Notes: generated by a model not told the origin, from the letters alone. DNA of 64,000 bases from Nocardia sp. XZ_19_385 (GCF_015355755.1 NZ_JACVEE010000003.1:806001-870000); one strand, 5' to 3'. Shown: positions 44,786-53,319, counted from the first letter of the stretch. A program made the numbers and translations.

Positions 44786-44851
44786 CAAGATCATCAGGAC
44801 CTAGTGGCGGCATCGGCCAGGAGTGAGCGCTGTGGGTGCCTGTTGATCTTG
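44786..44851. repeat. Palindromic intergenic repeat, copy 8
   Basis: Arms CAAGATCATCAGG ... CCTGTTGATCTTG around CTAGTGGCGGCATCGGCC. It lies in the long gene-free stretch 44355-45378, in which I see no other gene. Confidence 0.85.
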
Positions 44852-45124
44852 ATTGCGGGGGAGGATGCGTCGGCAGGGGAGCGCTTCATTCATCGGGTGA
44901 GGCAATCGAATTGGGTGTTCGTGGCATCGATGTGGGCAGGGAGGGCTCATCGGAAGGCCTGGACTCGTTGCTGGCGGCGGTCGGGGGAGTGTGTGAGGTG
45001 CTGCGGCTTCCTTCGTTGTGACCGCATCGTCTGACCATTGCTGCTGCTCGGCTGGTGCCTGCACGTCCGTTGAGGGCCTAGCGATCCGGGAAGCGGCGAT
45101 AAGCGGCGACAAACATCCCCGATT

Positions 45125-45277
45125 GTAGATATGCGCATCTAACTATGTGAACTGTTCATGCTGGACCGGGGTGAACGCACCAGGTCCACTTTTAAAGACA
45201 GCAAGTACAGGCACGGAAGGCATCGGATGCACGGGCGGATCCGACAGGAGTGGAGGCGGATCTGACAGGAGTGGAGG
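45125..45277. other. Non-coding region before the SDR gene: small palindrome and 21-bp tandem repeat
   Basis: An imperfect palindrome TAGATATGCGCATCTA (45125-45140) lies about 95 bp before two exact-length 21-bp direct repeats (45236-45256, 45257-45277) that differ at one base (CGGATCCGACAGG versus CGGATCTGACAGG). Nothing known is recognised. Confidence 0.5.
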
Positions 45278-45378
45278 TCGAAGAAAGAGGGGGCTTGGGT
45301 TCGAGAAGAAACGGGCTTGGGCCGGAGGGGCGGCGGTAGCGTGGCCAGCGACTTGGAAGTTGGAGTGGGAGGTGCGCT

Positions 45379-46128
45379 GTGGGTTCGGGGTGTGTGGTGG
45401 TTACCGGTGGGAGCCGGGGGATTGGGGCGGCGGTGGCTTTGGAGTTGGGGCGGCGGGGGGAGTTGGTTTGTGTGACGTATCGGCGGGACGTGGGGGCGGC
45501 GGAGGAGGTTTGCAGGGAGATTGTCGAGGGTGGGGGTGTGGCGTTGGCGGTGCGGGCGGATATGGGGGAGGCGGAGGATATCGAGGGGTTGTTCGCGACT
45601 GTTGATGCGGAGTTCGGGGGGTTGCGGGGGTTGGTGAACAATGCCGCGATACTCGAGAAGCAGTGCCGGGCTGAGGAACTCGACGTCGAACGGCTGCGGC
45701 GGGTGATGGCGGTGAATGTGATCGGGCCGATGCTGTGTGCGCGGAACGCGGTGCGGCGGATGTCGACGAAGCACGGCGGGCGCGGGGGTGCGATCGTGAA
45801 TGTGTCGTCGGCGGCGGCGCGGCTGGGATCGCCGGGGGAGTATGTCGATTACGCGGCCAGTAAGGGGGCGCTGGATACGTTTACGCGTGGGCTGGCGTTG
45901 GAGGTCGCGGGGGAAGGGATTCGGGTGAACTCGGTGCGGCCGGGGTTCATCTATACCGAGATGCATGCCGACGGTGGGGAGCCGGGGCGTGTCGATCGGG
46001 TCGCGCCCACGCTGCCGATGGGCCGGGGCGGCCGGCCGGAGGAAGTGGCCGAGGCCATCGTGTGGTTGCTGTCGGAACAAGCGTCGTACGTGACGGGCGC
46101 ATTCATAGACGCCGCAGGTGGGCGTTAG
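45379..46128 (+). CDS. Short-chain dehydrogenase/reductase (classical SDR) 1
   Basis: 249 aa from GTG 45379, with GGGAGG 7 nt upstream. TGGSRGIG at residues 9-16 (NAD(P) motif), NNAAI, catalytic Ser in VNVSSAA, YAASK (Tyr/Lys), and PGFIYTEMHAD. The closing GRGGRPEEVAEAIVWLLSEQASYVTGAFIDAAGG is typical of FabG-like SDRs. An Arg after the first strand suggests NADPH. The first 300 bp use many GGG and GTG codons, unlike neighbouring genes, which may mean a different history. The TetR operon end lies 39 bp beyond its stop on the other strand. Confidence 0.92.
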   Translation: MGSGCVVVTGGSRGIGAAVALELGRRGELVCVTYRRDVGAAEEVCREIVEGGGVALAVRADMGEAEDIEGLFATVDAEFGGLRGLVNNAAILEKQCRAEELDVERLRRVMAVNVIGPMLCARNAVRRMSTKHGGRGGAIVNVSSAAARLGSPGEYVDYAASKGALDTFTRGLALEVAGEGIRVNSVRPGFIYTEMHADGGEPGRVDRVAPTLPMGRGGRPEEVAEAIVWLLSEQASYVTGAFIDAAGGR

Positions 46129-46167
46129 CGGAGACGGCCGGACCGGTATCGGTCCCGACGCGCGTAT

Positions 46168-46761
46168 CTACCGCAGGACCCGCAGCGCGGATTTCTCGAT
46201 GAGATCGGCGATTTCGGAGTACGAGGCATAGCCCATGCCAGCGCGAACGAGGGCCCCGGCGTAGATGAGTTCGAGGGATTCGACGATTTCCAGGTCCGGG
46301 TCGGGGCCGAGTGCGCGGATGAGGCGTTTGCGGATTTCGGCCCCGATGCGGGTGCGAAGGTGCTCGACGTCGGGGTCGCGGCCGAGCAGGGCGCTTGTGA
46401 CGGCGCCGGAGAGTTCTTGCTCGTCGGCGACGAGCATGGCGATGGTGCGCAGTTCCGCGACGACCCGGACGGTGGGGTCCGGGTCCTCGCTGGCGGGGGA
46501 CGGGTTGGAAACCAGTCGGCGCCAGAAGATTTCGGCGACCAGGTGTTCCTTTGAGGAGAAGTAGGTGTAGGCCGTCGCCGTGCCGACGCCGGCGGCGGCC
46601 GCTACCAGACGGATGGTCATGCCCGCGAAGCCTTCGCGGGCAAGCACTTCCACGGCCGAGCGAGTCAGTTTGTCGACGGTGTCGGCCTGCTTGCCGGTGA
46701 GGCGGCGGCGGGTGGCCTCCATGATGATGGGGGTACCGTCGATGGACTGCGCTTCGGACAT
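46168..46761 (-). CDS. TetR-family regulator of the sterol-oxidation locus (probable)
   Basis: 197 aa from ATG 46761 (MSEAQSIDG). The HTH is at about residues 35-80: TRSAVEVLAREGFAGMTIRLVAAAAGVGTATAYTYFSSKEHLVAEIF. The C-terminal ligand domain is about 110 residues. It follows the FAD oxidoreductase by 11 bp, so it is the last gene of the leftward operon, but it also has its own promoter. Its start codon lies inside the operator CGGACATGTGTCTGGA. A TetR gene (Rv0767c) stands at the matching place in the M. tuberculosis cyp51 locus. It is therefore the best candidate for the factor binding the four shared operators. Confidence 0.88.
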   Translation of the reverse strand: MSEAQSIDGTPIIMEATRRRLTGKQADTVDKLTRSAVEVLAREGFAGMTIRLVAAAAGVGTATAYTYFSSKEHLVAEIFWRRLVSNPSPASEDPDPTVRVVAELRTIAMLVADEQELSGAVTSALLGRDPDVEHLRTRIGAEIRKRLIRALGPDPDLEIVESLELIYAGALVRAGMGYASYSEIADLIEKSALRVLR

Positions 46762-46775
46762 GTGTCTGGATCCTA
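46755..46775 (-). promoter_or_regulatory. TetR-gene promoter with operator (site 3)
   Basis: Minus-strand reading: -10 TAGGAT (46770-46775), then CCAGACAC and ATGTCCG, in which ATG is the TetR start. A leaderless, autoregulated transcript is implied. The core TCCAGACACATGTCC is identical to site 2. Confidence 0.65.
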
Positions 46776-48257
46776 CTCGGTCGCGTTTTCGGAAATAGCG
46801 GCGGCGATGCCCGCACGCCGCCCGTAGAAGCTGCCGTCGCCGAGCGAGGCGCCACTCACGTAGCCGCCGGTGCAGATGCCCGAAGTGCAGCGGCCGGCCG
46901 CGAACAATCCGGCAATGGGTTCGCCGGAGACGTGCAGCACCCGGGCGTCGAGATCGGTGCGCAGGCCGCCGAGGGTGAATCCGGCGGTGAATCCCCGCAT
47001 ATCCCACGCGGCGAACGAACCGGTCAGCGGCCGAACCCATTCCGGCTTCTTGCCGAGTAGCGGATCGGAACCCTTGGCCGCGTGCAGGTTGTAGGTGTCG
47101 ATGGTCGTTTGCAGTGCCTGCTCCGGCAACCCGATCTCGGTTTCGAGTTCGGCGATGGACTCGGCGGCCCACTTGGGCGGCTGCCGGAAGAAAGGGGTGG
47201 CGGTGACGGTCGAAAGCGCTTCCTCGTAACCGGTTTCGTCCATGATCAGATAGGCCTGGTTGTCCTGCTGCATCAGGGTGCGCTGGCCGATATGGCCGCC
47301 GTAGGTGTCCTCGGCGGTATAGCGTTGCCCGCGGCCGTTGACCAGGACGCCGCGCGCCAGCATCTGGGGGTCGCCGAAGAAGGCGACCTCGGTGGCGTCC
47401 AGATGCGCGACGTCCGCGCCGAGCGCCTGGGCCAGCCGGATGCCGATGCCGTCGTGCTCCTCGATGGCGGCGGCCGGGCGTCCGATCAGCCGTGGGGCAT
47501 GATTTTCGATCATCTGCTGCTGGTAGGCGAAGCTGCCGGTGGCCAGCACGACACCGCGTTCGGCGCGGACGGTGACGTCCTCGCCGAATCGGGTGGCACG
47601 GACGCCCACGACGCGGCCGGTCTCGTCGACGACGAGCCGCCGGAGCCGAAGGTCGTATTCGGCTCGGACGCCGAGCTTTTCGGCCGTTTCGGACAGCGGT
47701 TTCATCAGCATGTAGCCGCCGCTGCGCTGCCCGACCTTCTTGTCCGTCATCTGGGGGACGTGACCGCGCGGGGCGGGGGTGGCGATGGCGTTGAACGGGG
47801 CGGAGTTTTCCCCACCGGAGTAGTTCAGTCCCTCGTCATGCGGCGGTTCCCAACCCGGCTCACCCCAGAATTCCTCCTTGAACGGAACTCCGGACTCGAC
47901 GAGCCAGTTGAAATGATCCACGCTGCCCCGGCAGTAGTCGGCGATTCTGGCCTTGTCCGCGCCCGCCCCGACCGCGGCGAGCAGGAATTTCTCCATGTTC
48001 TCGGGTGTGTCCTCGAAACCGAGGGCGTGCTGCAGCGGCGTCCCGCCGCCCAGGTAGATGTGCCCGCCCGCCATCGCGGCCGCACCACCCCAGCCGCCGG
48101 TGCGCTCCAGGATCAGCACTTGCGCACCGGCTCTGGCCGCTTCGATGGCGGCGCAGACCCCGGCGATGCCGTAGCCGGCGATCACCACGTCGGCGCGCAG
48201 ATCCCACTCGGTGACCTCGGCGGCAGGTAGTGGGCGAATGGTGGTGGAGTCGGCCAT
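46773..48257 (-). CDS. FAD-dependent oxidoreductase, fumarate reductase / ketosteroid-dehydrogenase type
   Basis: 494 aa from ATG 48257. N-terminal FAD motif ADVVIAGYGIAGVCAAIEAARAGAQVLILERTGGWGGAAAMAGGHIYLGGG in the flavoprotein style. ATGSFAYQQQMIENHAP and a C-terminal FTLGGLRTDLDARVL ... GLFAAGRCTSGICTGGYVSGASLGDGSFYGRRAG complete the two FAD contacts. The family includes 3-ketosteroid delta-dehydrogenases and fumarate reductases. In a sterol-oxidation locus a dehydrogenation of a cyclic ketone is plausible. The gene is not part of the M. tuberculosis Rv0768-Rv0771 set, so it looks like an addition here. Confidence 0.9.
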   Translation of the reverse strand: MADSTTIRPLPAAEVTEWDLRADVVIAGYGIAGVCAAIEAARAGAQVLILERTGGWGGAAAMAGGHIYLGGGTPLQHALGFEDTPENMEKFLLAAVGAGADKARIADYCRGSVDHFNWLVESGVPFKEEFWGEPGWEPPHDEGLNYSGGENSAPFNAIATPAPRGHVPQMTDKKVGQRSGGYMLMKPLSETAEKLGVRAEYDLRLRRLVVDETGRVVGVRATRFGEDVTVRAERGVVLATGSFAYQQQMIENHAPRLIGRPAAAIEEHDGIGIRLAQALGADVAHLDATEVAFFGDPQMLARGVLVNGRGQRYTAEDTYGGHIGQRTLMQQDNQAYLIMDETGYEEALSTVTATPFFRQPPKWAAESIAELETEIGLPEQALQTTIDTYNLHAAKGSDPLLGKKPEWVRPLTGSFAAWDMRGFTAGFTLGGLRTDLDARVLHVSGEPIAGLFAAGRCTSGICTGGYVSGASLGDGSFYGRRAGIAAAISENATE

Positions 48258-48270
48258 GTTCGGTGGATCC

Positions 48271-48678
48271 TTACTTCTCGGACTGCTCTTGGCGGGCGGC
48301 CTTCTTCTGCTGCGCCACAATGGTGCCTATCAGAATGTCGAGCTTGGTGCCGCTGGGCCAGCCCACGTAATGACAAAGGAACAACGCGATCTCGTGCAAC
48401 TCGGCTTCGGAGAGTTCCTTGTTGCGCAGCGCCGCGCCGATCTGGATGCCGGCGGTGTCCATCAGGTTCTGCGCGGTCAGGGCGCCGAGCAGCAGGAGGC
48501 GGCGGTCGCGGATGCTGAGGCCTTCGCGGGACCACACGTCGGCGAAGAGGTGGTCGGCGGTCATCGCGAAGTGGTCGCCGGGGTAATTCTGGAACTCGGT
48601 GCCGTAGACCTCGGCCATCTTTGCCAGGCCGCGTTCGCGGACGGAGTCGGAAGCGCCGTTGGCGGTGTTGTCGCTCAT
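48271..48678 (-). CDS. Carboxymuconolactone decarboxylase (CMD) family protein
   Basis: 135 aa from ATG 48678. CMD-fold signature: FADVWSREGLSIRDRRLLLLGALTAQNL, GAALRNKELSEAELHEIALFLCHYVGWPSG. The end is Gln/Lys/Glu rich. It has only one Cys, so AhpD-type peroxidase chemistry is unlikely. Homologous in place to Rv0771 beside the hydroxyisobutyrate-dehydrogenase-like gene. Its reaction in this pathway is unknown. Confidence 0.92.
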   Translation of the reverse strand: MSDNTANGASDSVRERGLAKMAEVYGTEFQNYPGDHFAMTADHLFADVWSREGLSIRDRRLLLLGALTAQNLMDTAGIQIGAALRNKELSEAELHEIALFLCHYVGWPSGTKLDILIGTIVAQQKKAARQEQSEK

Positions 48679-48709
48679 GGCTGTTCGCCTTTCGAGGGAT
48701 TCGTGGTGG

Positions 48710-49585
48710 TCACGGTGACTTCCGTTCGGCGGCGGGACCGATGCCGACGCCCAGTCCGGGGCCGAGGCGCCCGAGCGCGAGTTCGGCCAGTGGCAGCTCC
48801 ACTTCGCGGCGGGCGGCCAAGTCCAGAGCCAGGGAAAGGTCCTTCTCGCCGAGGTCACGAACGTGCTGGAGGATCGGCAGCCAGAAATCACCCTGCTCGA
48901 TAGGGGCGGTGGTGTCACGCAACATGATCGCCCCCGGACCGCCGGTGACAGCGTCGGAATGCCGCACCACCTTGCCGAGCGCGGTGATATCCAGCCCGGA
49001 TGCCTCGGCCAGGCGCTGCGCCTCGGTGGTGGCGGTGAACGCGATGAAGTGCAAAAGGTTGCGCGCCAGCTTCATTCGGGTGCCCGCGCCCACCGGTCCG
49101 GCGTGCACGATCAGATCGGCGAACGCGCCGAACGGTTCCCGGATCCGCTGGAAGGCCGCCTCGCTGCCACCGACCATCACCGCGAGCCTGCCGCTGGCCG
49201 CCCCGGGGGCGCCACCACTGATCGGTGCGTCCACGAATTCGACACTGTGCGAAGCACATTCGACGGCGAGTTCCTCGGCGGTCCGGTCGCTGATCGTGGA
49301 GTGCACAGCGACGACGCTGCCCGGTTTCGCAGTCTCGAGCACACCGTCGGGCCCGGTGAGCACCGCACGTACCTGGGCATCGTCGACCACGGCGATGCAG
49401 ACGATCTCGCATTGTTCGGCGAGTTGGGCGGCCGAACCGGCTGCGGCAGCACCGGATTCGGCGTACTTCTGCATCGCGTCGGGGCGCATATCGCTGACGG
49501 TGAGTCCACCCGGCCAGCTCAGCAGCCGTTCGGCCATGGGCGCGCCCATATTGCCGAGTCCGATGAATCCAACCCTGTCGGTCAT
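48710..49585 (-). CDS. NAD(P)-dependent beta-hydroxyacid dehydrogenase (3-hydroxyisobutyrate dehydrogenase-like)
   Basis: 291 aa from ATG 49585, which overlaps the SDR stop as ATGA. Rossmann motif VGFIGLGNMGAPMAERL, substrate loop VDAPISGGAPGAASG, and catalytic Lys in GTRMKLARNLLHF. C-terminal helical half KDLSLALDLAA. Matches Rv0770 in position and type. It probably oxidises a hydroxyacid or hydroxymethyl intermediate; the natural substrate in this locus is unknown. Confidence 0.93.
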   Translation of the reverse strand: MTDRVGFIGLGNMGAPMAERLLSWPGGLTVSDMRPDAMQKYAESGAAAAGSAAQLAEQCEIVCIAVVDDAQVRAVLTGPDGVLETAKPGSVVAVHSTISDRTAEELAVECASHSVEFVDAPISGGAPGAASGRLAVMVGGSEAAFQRIREPFGAFADLIVHAGPVGAGTRMKLARNLLHFIAFTATTEAQRLAEASGLDITALGKVVRHSDAVTGGPGAIMLRDTTAPIEQGDFWLPILQHVRDLGEKDLSLALDLAARREVELPLAELALGRLGPGLGVGIGPAAERKSP

Positions 49586-50331
49586 GCCCGGAACACCTGT
49601 CCACCATCGATATTGAAGATCTGCCCCGTCACCCAGCTCGCGTCGTCGGAGAGCAGGTACAGGCATGCCCCGACGAGATCCTGGGGCGTCCCCATCCGCT
49701 TGAGCGGCAACCGGCTCACCATGTCGGTCACGATCTGTTCCGGCGTCACGGCTTTGGTGGCCTCGGTGTCGATCGGCCCGGGCGCGATGGCGTTGATCCG
49801 GATGTTGTTGCCACCGAGTTCGAAGGCCAGCTGCTGAGTCAGCCCGTTCACCCCTACCTTGGCGAGGCCGTAGAAACTCGAATAAGTCCATGCAGCCGTG
49901 GAGGATTGGTTGACGATCGACCCACCCTTCTTACGCATGTGCGGCCATACCGCGCGGGTGACGTTCAGCGCGCCGTCCATGTTCACCGACATGAACTTCT
50001 TGTAGTAGTCCCAGTCCACGGTCAGCAGCAGATTGAGCTTCATATCGCCGTAGATGGCGGCGTTGTTGACCAGATGGTCGATGCCGCCGAACTCGGCGAC
50101 GGTGAACTCCGCCAGCTCCTTGGCGGAGCCGGGATCGGCGACGTCGCAGCGTGCGAATACCGCGGTCCCGCCGTCGGCGGTGATCTTCTCGGCCACCGCC
50201 TGCCCGAGCTCGGTATTCAAGTCGGCGATAACGACTTTCGCGCCCTCGGCCGCCAGAGCGGCGGCATAGGCCGCGCCGATGCCCTGCGCGGCGCCGGTGA
50301 CGATGGCGGATTTTCCGGTGAAACGGGCCAT
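49582..50331 (-). CDS. Short-chain dehydrogenase/reductase 2 (Rv0769-like)
   Basis: 249 aa. TGAAQGIG near residue 12, NNAAIYGDM, catalytic Ser in NQSSTAA, YGLAK (Tyr/Lys), PGPIDTEATKAVTPEQI, and C-terminal WVTGQIFNIDGGQVFRA. An Asp after the second strand (VIADLN) points to NAD(H). It follows the ALDH by 12 bp and overlaps the next gene, so it is firmly in the operon. Order ALDH-SDR-hydroxyacid dehydrogenase-CMD repeats that of M. tuberculosis Rv0768-Rv0771. Confidence 0.94.
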   Translation of the reverse strand: MARFTGKSAIVTGAAQGIGAAYAAALAAEGAKVVIADLNTELGQAVAEKITADGGTAVFARCDVADPGSAKELAEFTVAEFGGIDHLVNNAAIYGDMKLNLLLTVDWDYYKKFMSVNMDGALNVTRAVWPHMRKKGGSIVNQSSTAAWTYSSFYGLAKVGVNGLTQQLAFELGGNNIRINAIAPGPIDTEATKAVTPEQIVTDMVSRLPLKRMGTPQDLVGACLYLLSDDASWVTGQIFNIDGGQVFRA

Positions 50332-50343
50332 GTAATGCTCCTC

Positions 50344-51813
50344 TTATCCTGCGGTCGAGATCAGCTTGGTTTCCAGGTATTCCTCGAACCCGGCGACGCC
50401 CATTTCCCGCCCGATGCCCGACTGCTTGTATCCGCCGAACGGCGCGTCGGCGGAGTACCAGACGCCGCCGTTGACGCTCAGCGTCCCGGTGCGTACCCGG
50501 TCCGTAACGTGCCGGATGCGTGCGGGATCGGTGCCCCAGATCGAGCCGGACAGGCCGTAGGGGGAGTCGTTGGCGATGCGGATGGCGTCGTCGTCGCCAT
50601 CGTGCGGGATGATCACCAGCACCGGCCCGAAGATCTCCTCGCGCGCGACCGTCGCGCTGTTCGGGACGTCGGCGATGAGCGTGGGCTCGATGAAGTAGCC
50701 GCGCTCGTGCTCGGCGGGCCGACCGCCGCCCACCACGATCCGTCCGCCTTCGGTGCGAGCGATCTGCAGATAGCGCTCCACGCGGGCGCGCTGCCGTTCG
50801 GAGATGAGCGGCCCGCACACCGTGCCTGGGGAGCTCGGATCACCAGGTCGGATGCCGCGCAACGTCTTAGCGGCCACCTCGATCGCCTCGTCGTACATCG
50901 CGCGCGGCACCAGTAGCCGGGTGCTGAGCGCACATCCCTGTCCGGCGTGCACGCTCACCGAGAACGCCGTAACCCCGACGGCGGCACCGAGATTCGCATC
51001 ATCCAGGACGATGGCCGCCGACTTGCCCCCGAGTTCGAGGAACGCCTTCTTCAGGTTCGCCGCCGCGCCGCGCATGACGGCCCGCCCGGTCTGGGTGGAC
51101 CCGGTGAAGCTGATCATGTCGACCCGCGCGTCCTCGGTGAGAATCGACCCCAGCGCGTGGTTGGCCGAGGTCACGATGTTCACCACGCCGGCCGGGATAT
51201 CGGTGTGCTCGGCGATGATCGCGCCGACCGCCGCCGCGCACCACGGCGTATCGGGTGCGGGCTTGAGCACCAGCGTGTTTCCGGCCGCGAGCGCGGGACC
51301 GAGCTTGGCGAAATTGATCTGATGCGGGAAGTTCCACGGCGTGATCGCGCCGACCACCCCGATCGCCTCCCGGCGCACCACCCGGTGGCTCTTGATGCCC
51401 ATCGGAGTGGCGGTGCCGAGATCGGTTTCCCAGCTGTAGGTTTCGGCGAGACCGGCCGCGTACTCCAGGTCCGCGATCGGCCCTTCCAGCTGCGGGCCGC
51501 GGGTGAACATCAGCGGAGCGCCCGCCTCGGCCACCGTAATCGACCGCAGCTCCTCGATATTCGCCTCCAGCGCGGTGCGCAGTTGGCGCAGGCAGTGCGC
51601 GCGGAAGGCGTGATCGCGAGACCAGTCGGTGTCGTCGAAGGCGGTCCGCGCCGCGGCGATGGCGGCGGCGAGGTCGGCGGCGTTCCCGTCGGCGGCCTGA
51701 CCGAGAACCTCCTCGGTGGCGGGGTTGATGGTGGCGAAAACGCCGTTGCCGCCGTCGATCAGCTTGCCGCCGACCAGCATTGGCGCACCATCAGCGGGCA
51801 GAAGGCTGCTCAT
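50344..51813 (-). CDS. Aldehyde dehydrogenase (AldA, Rv0768-like)
   Basis: 489 aa from ATG 51813, with GGAG 6 nt upstream. PWNFPHQINFAKLGPALAAGNTLVLKPAPDTP (cofactor site), FTGSTQTGRAVM, catalytic Glu in LELGGKSA and Cys in HAGQGCALSTRLLVP. C-terminal EEIFGPVLVIIPHDG and PFGGYKQSGIGREMG. First gene of the six-gene leftward operon, driven by operator site 1. Oxidises an aldehyde to an acid with NAD. In this locus a likely aldehyde is the product of P450 oxidation of a methyl or side-chain carbon (inference). Confidence 0.95.
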   Translation of the reverse strand: MSSLLPADGAPMLVGGKLIDGGNGVFATINPATEEVLGQAADGNAADLAAAIAAARTAFDDTDWSRDHAFRAHCLRQLRTALEANIEELRSITVAEAGAPLMFTRGPQLEGPIADLEYAAGLAETYSWETDLGTATPMGIKSHRVVRREAIGVVGAITPWNFPHQINFAKLGPALAAGNTLVLKPAPDTPWCAAAVGAIIAEHTDIPAGVVNIVTSANHALGSILTEDARVDMISFTGSTQTGRAVMRGAAANLKKAFLELGGKSAAIVLDDANLGAAVGVTAFSVSVHAGQGCALSTRLLVPRAMYDEAIEVAAKTLRGIRPGDPSSPGTVCGPLISERQRARVERYLQIARTEGGRIVVGGGRPAEHERGYFIEPTLIADVPNSATVAREEIFGPVLVIIPHDGDDDAIRIANDSPYGLSGSIWGTDPARIRHVTDRVRTGTLSVNGGVWYSADAPFGGYKQSGIGREMGVAGFEEYLETKLISTAG

Positions 51814-51830
51814 GCAAACTCCGATCCTGT

Positions 51831-51876
51831 CTGGACACGTGTACGGAATATAGTCCGGACTGCGGAAATGACGCAA
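51831..51876 (-). promoter_or_regulatory. ALDH-operon promoter with operator (site 1)
   Basis: Minus-strand reading: -35 TTGCGT (51871-51876), 18-bp spacer, -10 TATATT (51847-51852), then CCGTACAC GTGTCCAG. The operator (51831-51847) covers the expected start point, 25 nt before the ALDH ATG. AGTCCGGACT (51852-51861), a 10-bp palindrome, lies in the spacer. Confidence 0.7.
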
Positions 51877-51996
51877 GAACGAGTTACAGGAAACGCAACC
51901 GGGTCACGGGGTCGGTGGTGTGCCGCAACAGGGTTGACCGAATTCCTCCGCATTCCTGGTTCGGCTGCGAATTCTCGTGATAATCCGATCGAATCG

Positions 51997-52041
51997 TTGT
52001 CGAAGCCGCGAGCCGCTGGTACCGTCCAGACACATGTCCAG
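51997..52041 (+). promoter_or_regulatory. cyp123-operon promoter with operator (site 2)
   Basis: -35 TTGTCG (51997-52002), 17-bp spacer, -10 TACCGT (52020-52025), operator TCCAGACACATGTCCAG (52025-52041). The ATG of the short leader frame at 52034 lies inside the operator at about the expected +1. This is the same layout as at the TetR gene. Confidence 0.72.
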
Positions 52042-52117
52042 CTATGTGTCTCCCACTGACGGCGAGCACCTGTCGATCAGCGAGAACCTGTTCTCGAAAG
52101 AGGGGTACGTGCGATGA
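52034..52117 (+). CDS. Putative leaderless leader peptide (27 aa) before cyp123
   Basis: ATG 52034 opens a 27-codon frame (begins MSSYVSPTDG, ends SKEGYVR) whose TGA overlaps the cyp123 ATG (ATGA, 52114-52117). The start lies at the predicted transcription start within the operator. A similar tiny frame precedes cyp51. It may couple translation to the P450 gene or may simply be 5' leader. Not seen by length-limited gene finders. Confidence 0.45.
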   Translation: MSSYVSPTDGEHLSISENLFSKEGYVR

Positions 52118-53319
52118 CTACCGCGTCGGTGGAGCCGCTGATCTTCGACCCGTACGACTACCGCTTCCACGAGGATCCCTACCCGACCTATCAGCGGCTG
52201 CGCACCGAAGCGCCGCTGTATCACAACCCTGAACTCGGGTTCTGGGCATTGTCGCGGCATGTGGATGTCACGAACGGTTTCCGGGATGCGACCCGGTTGT
52301 CGAGCGCCAACGGCGTCTCCTTGGACCCGGCCGCCTACGGCCCGCACGCGCACCGGGTGATGTCGTTCCTCGCGATGGACGATCCCCGGCATCTGCGCCT
52401 GCGCCGGCTGGTCTTCAAAGGCTTCACCCCCAAGCGTGTCGCCGAAATGGAAGACCGCATCGAAGAACTCACGCTGTCCTACCTGGAACCCGCTCTCGAC
52501 CGCGGGTCCTTCGACTGGATCGACGAGGTCGCGGGCAAGCTGCCGATGGACGTGATCTCCGAACTGATGGGCGTGCCCGCCGCCGACCGCGCCGAAATCC
52601 GCCGCTTGGCCGACCTGGTCGTGCACCGTGAGGACGGCGTCCTCGACATCCCGATGGCCGCCGCCAAGGCCTCCATGACCCTGATCGGCTACTACGCCGA
52701 CATGGTCGCCGAACGCCGCCGCGCTCCCGCCGACGACCTGACCTCCGCCCTGCTGAACGTCGAAACCGACGGCGACCGGCTCACCGAGGAGGAGATCATC
52801 GGCTTCATGTTCCTGATGGTCGTCGCGGGCAACGAGACCACCACGAAACTCCTGGGCAACGCGCTGTATTGGGGCGCGAAGAACCCGGGGGAGTACGCCA
52901 AGGTCGCCGCCGACGACCACCTGGTCTCGGACTGGGTCGAGGAGACGCTGCGCTACGACACCTCCAGCCAGATCCTGGCCCGCACCGCCACCACCGACAT
53001 CGACTACCCGTACGGCACGATCCCGGCCGGGTCGAAGGTGCTGCTGCTGATCGGCTCGGCCAACCGTGATCCCGACGTCTTCGCCGACGGCGACGACTTC
53101 CACATCGAACGCACCGACAAGTCCGCGCTCGCGAGTTTCGGTGCGGGCGTGCACTTCTGCCTCGGCGCGCACCTGGCCCGACTGGAAACCAACGTCGCCC
53201 TGCGCGAATTCGCCTCGCGGGTCCGCGAATACGACGTGGTCGACGCCGGGATCGAGCGCGTGCACTCCAGCAATGTTCGCGGATTCGCGAAACTCCCCAT
53301 CACCGTGGAGGTCCGGTAA
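52114..53319 (+). CDS. cyp123: Cytochrome P450 CYP123
   Basis: 401 aa, with AGAGGGG 9 nt before the ATG. P450 marks: I-helix AGNETTTKLL, ExxR in EETLRYDTSSQILAR, haem loop SFGAGVHFCLGAHLAR with the Cys thiolate. The N-terminus (FDPYDYRFHEDPYPTYQRLR) and C-terminus (RVHSSNVRGFAKLPI) follow M. tuberculosis CYP123 (Rv0766c) closely as I recall it. It heads a rightward operon with an SDR, ferredoxin and SnoaL-like gene, again as in M. tuberculosis. The ferredoxin two genes on is the probable redox partner. Natural substrate unknown. Confidence 0.93.
   Translation: MTTASVEPLIFDPYDYRFHEDPYPTYQRLRTEAPLYHNPELGFWALSRHVDVTNGFRDATRLSSANGVSLDPAAYGPHAHRVMSFLAMDDPRHLRLRRLVFKGFTPKRVAEMEDRIEELTLSYLEPALDRGSFDWIDEVAGKLPMDVISELMGVPAADRAEIRRLADLVVHREDGVLDIPMAAAKASMTLIGYYADMVAERRRAPADDLTSALLNVETDGDRLTEEEIIGFMFLMVVAGNETTTKLLGNALYWGAKNPGEYAKVAADDHLVSDWVEETLRYDTSSQILARTATTDIDYPYGTIPAGSKVLLLIGSANRDPDVFADGDDFHIERTDKSALASFGAGVHFCLGAHLARLETNVALREFASRVREYDVVDAGIERVHSSNVRGFAKLPITVEVR

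Noticed and set aside
44355..44813. Minus-strand 152-codon frame in the gene desert
   Set aside because: It runs through repeat copy 7, has no recognisable family and reads as Arg/Pro-rich noise.
39774..44851. CRISPR array
   Set aside because: The repeats are long, palindromic, unevenly spaced by genes and without uniform spacers. No cas genes are present.
51831..52041. LexA/SOS boxes at the shared operator sites
   Set aside because: The actinobacterial SOS box is TCGAACAnnTGTTCGA. The sites here have GGACA/TGTCC cores and no DNA-repair genes are controlled.
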